In this document: piece by piece, positions 57,797-64,000 of the stretch
Layout: each line of letters opens with the position of its first letter
How positions within the stretch are numbered: position 1 is the stretch's first letter
Origin: Monosporascus cannonballus
Lineage: Eukaryota; Ascomycota; Sordariomycetes; Xylariales
Direction of reading: 5' to 3'
DNA length: 64,000 nucleotides
Assembly: GCA_004154925.1 (NCBI GenBank)
Contig: QJNS01000206.1
Location: forward strand, 83,033-147,032
Notes under the pieces: generated by a model
Database searches by the model: none
What the model was told of the DNA's origin: nothing
What the model saw: only the letters and a program-made list of their open reading frames with translations
Program-made: the position numbers and the translations under genes

Positions 57797-59348
57797 CTTC
57801 GGCTTTGGATATGGAGGGACACAGAAAACTTCTGAAATGGCAAAGATGAGAGTACGAATGAAGATAGACGTTAAGTAATGCTGAGGGGGCCAACAATGAT
57901 TGTACGCTCGTGAAGTTGCAGTGTTGCTTGACTGGGTTCGAATCGATGCTTATGAAATGGTGGCTCGCCCTTGGACGTGGGGGAACAAGCTCCTGCAGGT
58001 GGGGGCATCGATGTATGTATGCATGGCCCGGCGGGGGGCTTAATGAGAAGTACCTAAGTACACCGCAGGTGCCTACAATTCTCGCCCATTAGGCAAATGG
58101 TAGTAGGTAGCTAGCTATTGTTGCATTTAAGCATATATATGATATATCCATCTTAATTCCTGTAGTCGTCGTATACGTCGTGTCATGAGGCCTTGACAAA
58201 AAGCTATCCGAGGGAACTCTTCATTTCGTGCCTACCTAGCATAGTAACAAGAGATACCTGCGAGCTTATTGCAATTTACAGCGACTTAATTGGTCACTTA
58301 AATTATATACAATTGCGGCCTAATTGTGCAGATTAGCCTTGACGAGATGTTTTACGATGATAGCACGTGCACATGGTTCAAGTAAACGAACTAGTCGAAA
58401 GTGCTAGTTAGTTGGTCAAGTAGAAGATGAGCATAAATCAAAGCATGCGATATTTATGCTCTGACCACTTACTTACCTTGTTACCAGAGGGACCGTATGG
58501 GCAACTGCGCTGGGAACTGCGCTGGCAATGGGTCATCCAAATGTAAAAGGAGCTTGACATACAATTGCTTATTAGTCTTAGTACTGCTTTATTCAAAAGC
58601 AAGCTCCTGCATTGAACGTTATGGTAGGAGATTTTATGAGCAGGTGGTATAGGAATAATGCGGGTAGCGATGGGGAATATATGCGAGCAATTGACCGTAA
58701 ATATCTAGTTAATTAAGGAGAATTGCCTACAGTCAGGCACTAGTCATAAGTCAACGTTGTGTTTTATCTTCTCGGTTTTCTTTATTTGCGACTACTATCG
58801 TGATTTTGTGCAGCTTGAGCCTATTGAATCTCTCCATCGTGATGTTCGAATTAAAGCATGGAATATGCTCTTTGCGAAGGGGCTGCGAAAGTCGCATCAT
58901 GGAGTGTGTGTATGACATCCTAATTGAGGGATGGTCGCTTGTAGTATATGTAGGTACGTGCAAGCAGGCATATTCGTTGCTGTAAGGTGTCCCAGATCCG
59001 GAATCATTGACTACCTAGTATGTACATTGTGTTCATCGTTCTCATAGCACGAATATTGGCAAGGAGCAAACAAGCTAATGGATACCGCAGAGCGAGCGCG
59101 CTCCATTCGAAAGAGTAATATATCGTTGTATGCAACTCTTCCTCCTACGTGCAGTTACTAAGCATGTCGCCTAGTCTTCTTTCGCAAGAACTATTCTAGA
59201 AACGAGATGTGACAGGAATCCCCAAATTGCGGTAATATCTAATTTGGTATGACCCAAGTTTACCCGCCGCTTCTAAAAACAACAATACGTCCGCTGAATA
59301 CTTGTTGAGATCCCCAATTATGTCTCGGCCGGATGACGGAAACGCCAC
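57797..59348. other. intergenic, moderately AT-rich
   Basis: Upstream of CSN4 and downstream of the NIS synthetase gene. AT-rich around 58100-58800 and 59000-59300, without stop-rich retroelement motifs I can recognise. No gene or repeat was found. Confidence 0.4.
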
Positions 59349-61390
59349 TTAGTTCTCCCGTGATATCATCACATTGGAGACTGCGATGTGGGAGAGTTTG
59401 TCCTGCAGAAGCATAGAATTAGTCACCGGAACACACGAGTTGCGGGTAAGAAAGAGGACGTCGTGGGGACTCACGCTCTTATCACGATGGGCCCAGTCCG
59501 CACGCATGCGCTGCGAGACAAAGCATTGCAGAGGCCACGTCGGTGCAAACCAGACGCCGCGCGCCGCAGCCGCGAGCTCGCGGGAGGCCTTCGAGTCAGC
59601 ATCGTCGCCAGGCATCGTCTCGTACCTCCTGAGCACCTCATGCAGCTCGCGAGCCACGACGGCCCAGCCGTTGCCCTGGGCTAGGTCCGAGGCCTCCTTC
59701 TCGCCGGCCAGGCCCCACAGGAGCTCCGAGGCGGTGAAGCTCGCCGGCCTGTGGCGGTGCAGGTCGAGGGCCACGATGAGGGGCAGCAGCTGGGCGATGA
59801 AGAAGATAAAGAAGGCCCTGTCCATGAGGTCCGGCACCTCCATGTGGTGGCTGTTCATCCGCTCCTCCACCGCTATCCCCGTTGTGCGCTCGAGGTGCTC
59901 GCGGTTGAAGCGCGCGTCGCTCATGTCGCGGGCGGAGAAGCCCAGCAGCTGCCCTGTGGAACGGGAATAGCGCAGGACCGCGTTCTGGCCGTGTCCGTCG
60001 ATCAGGAGACCGTTGCTGAATAGGGGGTGAAGGAAGCACCGGAGGTAAAGTGTCGTGTATCTGGAAAACAGAAAATTTAAAGAGTCAGATAACGTTGGAA
60101 CACTAGAAAATTTTGGCGGTTAACTTACTCGCGAAGGAAATCTAGTCGTTTGTCGAGGCTGCTCAGCTCGAATACCGACTCAGCGACGCATCCCCTTTTC
60201 CCAATGACTGCGGGTTCACCGAGGCCACCCGTAATCGCGTAAGCGACATCTTTGTCAACAGGAGGACGCGAAGAATGGTACGGGTCATAGCGGATCATGA
60301 CGCCGAGATGGTCTCCCATGCCCGTGGCATAGGCGACGTCCGGCAGGATTTCCAGGGGACCCTGGAGGCCGACGACGTTCTTGGGATCGAGCATACCACC
60401 TTCCCAGTACCTGATCGCGTTGTATGCCAGTGGTGTCTTCAGGATTCGCGGGGTGTCCCCAATAACCAGTGACAGGGCAACCTTGACGGCTATGCCTGGC
60501 AGTGAAGGTACTGTCATGGACCTTGTAGATGCCTGGGCGAGGGCGGGAACCTGCTGGGGAAGCAGACGAAGCTTCCCGGCGGCCTCGGGACGGGAGAGGA
60601 GGAAGTCAATCTGGAACTTATGGACCGGAATAACGACCTCAGAGCTGTCGACGACGGTCTCCTCGATGCCGGCGACAGCCAGCAATGGTTTGAGCTCGGC
60701 CTCGAGCGGGCCCATTATCTCGAGGATATCCCGCTTCACGGCCATAAAGGCGATCTCGGTGTGTTTGAAGTCGAAGCCACTGGACGGCTGCGTCTTCGGA
60801 TCGACGGGCATCCGGCTCTTGTGGAGGGGGTGTCCATTGGCCTCGACGATGGACTGCTCCCAGGTAATGTAGTCAGAATCACGCGTCGGACAGGGGCGGT
60901 TCTCCGCGTAGGCGTCTGCGAGGTACTGGGCAGAGCAGCGGATCCGCTCCATGAATGAGGCCGTCAAGTCGGTGTCCCAGTCCATCCAGTCGCGGAGAAC
61001 GTTGACGAAGCGATCGGCCGTGACACTCCGGTCGACGTCAACCCAGTGAGAGCCTAGCTTCTGCTGAAACAACCACGGCCCAACCAGTATGTTTGACTCT
61101 TGCATCAGATCAGGCACTAGGTTGCCATCGGAATCGACCTCTAGAGTCTGGAAAGGGTGAGACCCCGCGAGAATGAAACGTTCATCCAGGGTGGGTTTCT
61201 GGGAGGCGCCATTAGCCAACGGCGAGATATAGTATAACTTCTCCGCCGGCTTGTATACGATGTGGACCAGGCGTTCATTGGCCACCAACGCCACAATACG
61301 TGCGAGTGACCCACGCTGGGCCAAGATGAGGGCGAGATCTCTGCTCGGTTCCGGCTTAACACCGGCAAGAGGCTGCTTGAGAATAGTCAT
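59349..61390 (-). CDS. IucA/IucC family NRPS-independent siderophore synthetase homologue
   Basis: Exons 61390-60129, 60060-59475 and 59402-59349 encode 633 residues, a normal size for the family. Intron 1 (68 nt, GTAAGT...TCCAG) and intron 2 (72 nt, GTGAGT...CTGCAG, stop-free) close in frame. The IucA/IucC domain shows GHPLHKSR (186-193), FKHTEIAFMAVKRDI, VIPVHKFQIDFLL (253-265), ASTRSMTVP (287-295) and KVALSLVIGDTPRIL. The C-terminal FhuF-like domain has the diagnostic HGQNAVLR and FSARDM. Family members ligate polyamines, amino alcohols or amino acids to citrate or related carboxylates with ATP. The substrate cannot be read here. The chosen start (61390, MTILKQPLAG) lies after a longer in-frame extension lacking conservation features. 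No neighbouring siderophore transporter or monooxygenase gene is in view. Confidence 0.88.
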
Positions 61391-63911
61391 GGTCGACGAA
61401 ACAAGATTCAGGAGGCGGGAATGCGGGAGTATACTTATTGCAAGTAAGGGAGGGTTCTTGGTCATCCAGGAGACCTCTACGATAATTTTCGATTCCGCTT
61501 CCCATGATTTATAGGGGCGCTCGATTGACGCTCGGCGCCCCGGCTGCTGGAGGTGGCTGTTTGAAAAAGGCACTCCTGTATGAACTCCTGCTCCGAGTCC
61601 CGGTCTCCGATTCCGTACATTGCTCTCTGCTATTTTGCTGATCATTTGCCAACCGCCGGGGATCATGATCCCATCACATATCTTCTGTGTTCAATGTCAC
61701 ATCTCGTTACGTGGCCCACCCTATTATGGCCTCCTTTGACAGGAAGACGTTGCTATAGCGAACTCTGCAGGCAGTCCACGTCAGCAGCGTTGGGAGATAA
61801 GCAGTTAAGGAGGCTGTGTCAGCGCGGCCGTGAGTAGAGCCTCGTTGCCTCGTAAAAGCCGCAATAAACGTCAACCGCTAAGCATAACTCAGAAAATAAG
61901 TATTCAAGCGACCGCATGGCACGGTCAAAGGCGCTTGTTTCCATGGTCCGTCATCTACTATGTTTCCCCTATTGTTGGTTCTCCGTCTGTATCTGATATG
62001 CATCTACCTACTGTCTCTAGGGCAGAGTCCACCACCCTTCGCTGGACTCAGACTTTTCCAGCAGGCTAGCATCCTGTATTTATTAATACATTAATGTGTC
62101 AACACGTGTTAGGAGTTGATCTTTGCATTATATTCACGCCACTGCTGGCCTTGCATTAATTGATGGACTTGCCTGACTGTCTGATAAGTGAATCATTATA
62201 GTTATTTTACACGAGGCGGTAAAAAGCTCTTCCCTATTGAGCCTTACCCAATCAAAGGGATGGCTGCAAAGGGTCTCCCTAGGTAGTCATTTTTAGTCAT
62301 TTAATTACTCGAAGTGGAAGATAAGATCACTTTCCCTATAGCCGAATCACGCCTCACGGTATAGTGGTCTCGGTGGGGCCGTCGTTCCCCACCCACCCGT
62401 GCCGAGGAGAAGATCGTCTGCTATACAGGAGTTGATTTAGCACGTAAGACAACCTCCGCCATCGTTCCCCCCACAAGGTTGAGACTTATGCGAGGCTGCA
62501 GTCGACCAAGCCAACAGATAAGCGAGACACATATGGCCTTTCTAATACCACCGCCATCGGCTGGTCGGCATACATGCATATCCCACGTAACTTAGACGGT
62601 GACCGCCATACGCGGCAAGGCGGGGCCGGCAGAAGCAATAAATGCCGGCAGTTGCAACGCATGGCAGTCAGCTTACGCATCAAGCCTTAACAACATCGGC
62701 CACACTCCTTGCAGTATAAGAAATGTCCCAAAATACGCGAACTAAGAACCAGCAAGGCCCGAATGTGCTGCGAGGTTTGGACGGGATAATATGACCAACC
62801 CGGCAATAAACAGCTAGCGCACCCGTACAGAGTATCAACCTATTACTGGTAGCTCCCGGTCCCGAAAATGCACCTTGGTCCCGATAACCCCGATTGGGCG
62901 ATGATTAAGCGACGGAGATGGGCCATTCTACTAGAAGTTTTCTGTTACTGAATCGTTATTTCTATTATCTACCCACCCATATGAGCCAAGCATAAAATAG
63001 GAGGGGTGATCTCACGGGAGACTGGATAACGCACCGAAAGAATTACCAGTATTCAAATTGAAACGGGAAAGTCTGAACAAATGATATGTCGAAATGGAGA
63101 AAGAACTTTAATTTTTTTGGCACTATCTCCGAAACCAACCGTGGCCACGAAGCTGTGAGATATACACCTCGGCGCCACGTACCTGACAGCGTTCCATTGC
63201 AGTGATTTAGACGACGTAACAAGGAACCAACCCCCTCAACGCCACCATATGCAGATGATGTAGGCATGCCTATAGAAGTAGATCTATGCATCCTATTGTA
63301 TAAGCTCAATTCTTTCATTTTGGGATAATTACATTAACAAGCACCAATTACGCTGCCAGATAGGGGGTACTTGCGTCCCTCCTGATGGTTGTTTCCCAAG
63401 TCTGCGAATGACGGCGTTTCCCGCGGGTCAGGGTTAGTCTCCGACGGGGTTTTGGGGGATGCACGGAGTGTGGTGCAACTATGAGCCTCTTGACAACCAC
63501 CCTAATTGATAAGATCACGGCCGCATGGCCAAGAAAACAAATTAGGAGCTTAGTAGGCGCCACCAGCACCACCTAGACCCCACGCAACGAGTGCGACGGA
63601 TTTCTAATTCCAAAGCGAACGGGGGTGAATTTACGCTGTAAGCATGAAGAATAGCTGACATGGTGACTATGTACCTTACTTACGAAGTGCTGACGTTGGA
63701 CCATCAGAGGGATGCGCAGGCTTTCCCGCACTCAGTCATCTGTCAACTATTGCTTCTAAGCAGGGTTTCAGGTCTTCAGCCTCGGGGGGAAGATCACGGG
63801 TCGTTGACAGGGCAGATGCAGATCCTGGGAAACCCGGAGAAAACAAGCTTTCTTTCTAGACCGGAAAATAACTTCGTGGCGCTAGTTAGCCGATGGCACA
63901 GGCGATGCGTG

Positions 63912-63912
<1 letters not shown>
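61391..63912. other. gene-poor region up to poly-G end
   Basis: About 2.5 kb without a supportable gene; several short AT-rich patches (for example 62060-62230). The frames present lack bias and motifs. Confidence 0.4.

Positions 63913-64000
<88 letters not shown>
63913..64000. other. poly-G run at window end (likely another assembly end)
   Basis: At least 88 consecutive Gs reach the end of the window. With the two internal poly-G/N/poly-C junctions, this suggests a contig end padded by poly-G read tails. Confidence 0.8.

Noticed and set aside
56838..57896. 352-codon minus-strand frame overlapping CSN4
   Set aside because: Arg/Pro-rich translation out of phase with the CSN4 frame; a composition artefact.
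57930..57960. tRNA B-box-like GGGTTCGAATCGA
   Set aside because: No A box or cloverleaf can be built around it.

Overview
This window is nuclear DNA from a filamentous ascomycete (Pezizomycotina, most likely a Sordariomycete). The support is short spliceosomal introns (mostly 51-174 nt) with fungal branch sites, an LTR chromovirus carrying the C-to-T/G-to-A signature of repeat-induced point mutation (RIP), and recognisable fungal proteins: COP9 subunit 4, Tvp23, Utp23, Caf120, a MATA_HMG-type box protein and a proteinase K-like protease. Gene order alternates between compact genes and long gene-poor stretches. At least three places look like assembly junctions or ends, marked by poly-G/poly-C with N runs or a terminal poly-G.

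Layout. 1-2.1 kb: RIP-mutated Ty3/gypsy chromovirus (integrase, linker, chromodomain relics) ending in a probable LTR with a 35-bp tandem repeat. 2.9-4.6 kb: an HMG-box (mating-type-like) gene broken by two TAG stops and a C-run frameshift. 5.7-6.6 kb: a four-exon secreted Cys-rich protein. 7.8-8.3 kb: a hypothetical gene, probably frameshifted near its end. 8.8-9.9 kb (-): D-2-hydroxyacid dehydrogenase. 13.2-14.4 kb: secreted subtilase. 16.4-16.9 kb: small secreted Cys-containing protein. 17.6-18.5 kb (-): C2H2 zinc-finger protein whose first intron seems to start with AT instead of GT. 19.4-20.2 kb: beta-trefoil-like fungal protein. 21.8-23.2 kb: DUF3445 protein. 23.7-24.5 kb: TVP23. 25.0-25.2 kb: poly-G/N gap. 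26.1-27.5 kb (-): single-pass membrane protein.

31.4-35.1 kb (-): DUF726 membrane-anchored putative lipase. 36.0-37.0 kb (-): UTP23. 37.6-38.9 kb (-): PTC7-type PP2C phosphatase. 43.6-48.0 kb: CAF120-like PH-domain protein. 50.0-50.25 kb: relic of an FMN-binding (Pyridox_ox_2-like) gene. 50.8-53.65 kb (-): a large decayed fungal gene of unknown function, cut by the second poly-G/N gap. 55.1-56.2 kb: SGNH hydrolase. 56.5-57.8 kb (-): CSN4. 59.3-61.4 kb (-): an NRPS-independent siderophore (IucA/IucC) synthetase homologue. 63.9 kb to the end: poly-G.

No operon or obvious biosynthetic cluster is visible; neighbours are mostly unrelated housekeeping genes plus a few secreted proteins. The most noteworthy items are the NIS siderophore synthetase, the AT-AG intron, the RIP-edge damage to the HMG-box gene, and the heavily frameshifted relic next to the gap. 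Gene models were spliced by eye and checked only for frame closure (total exon length divisible by three) and family-like sequence across junctions.
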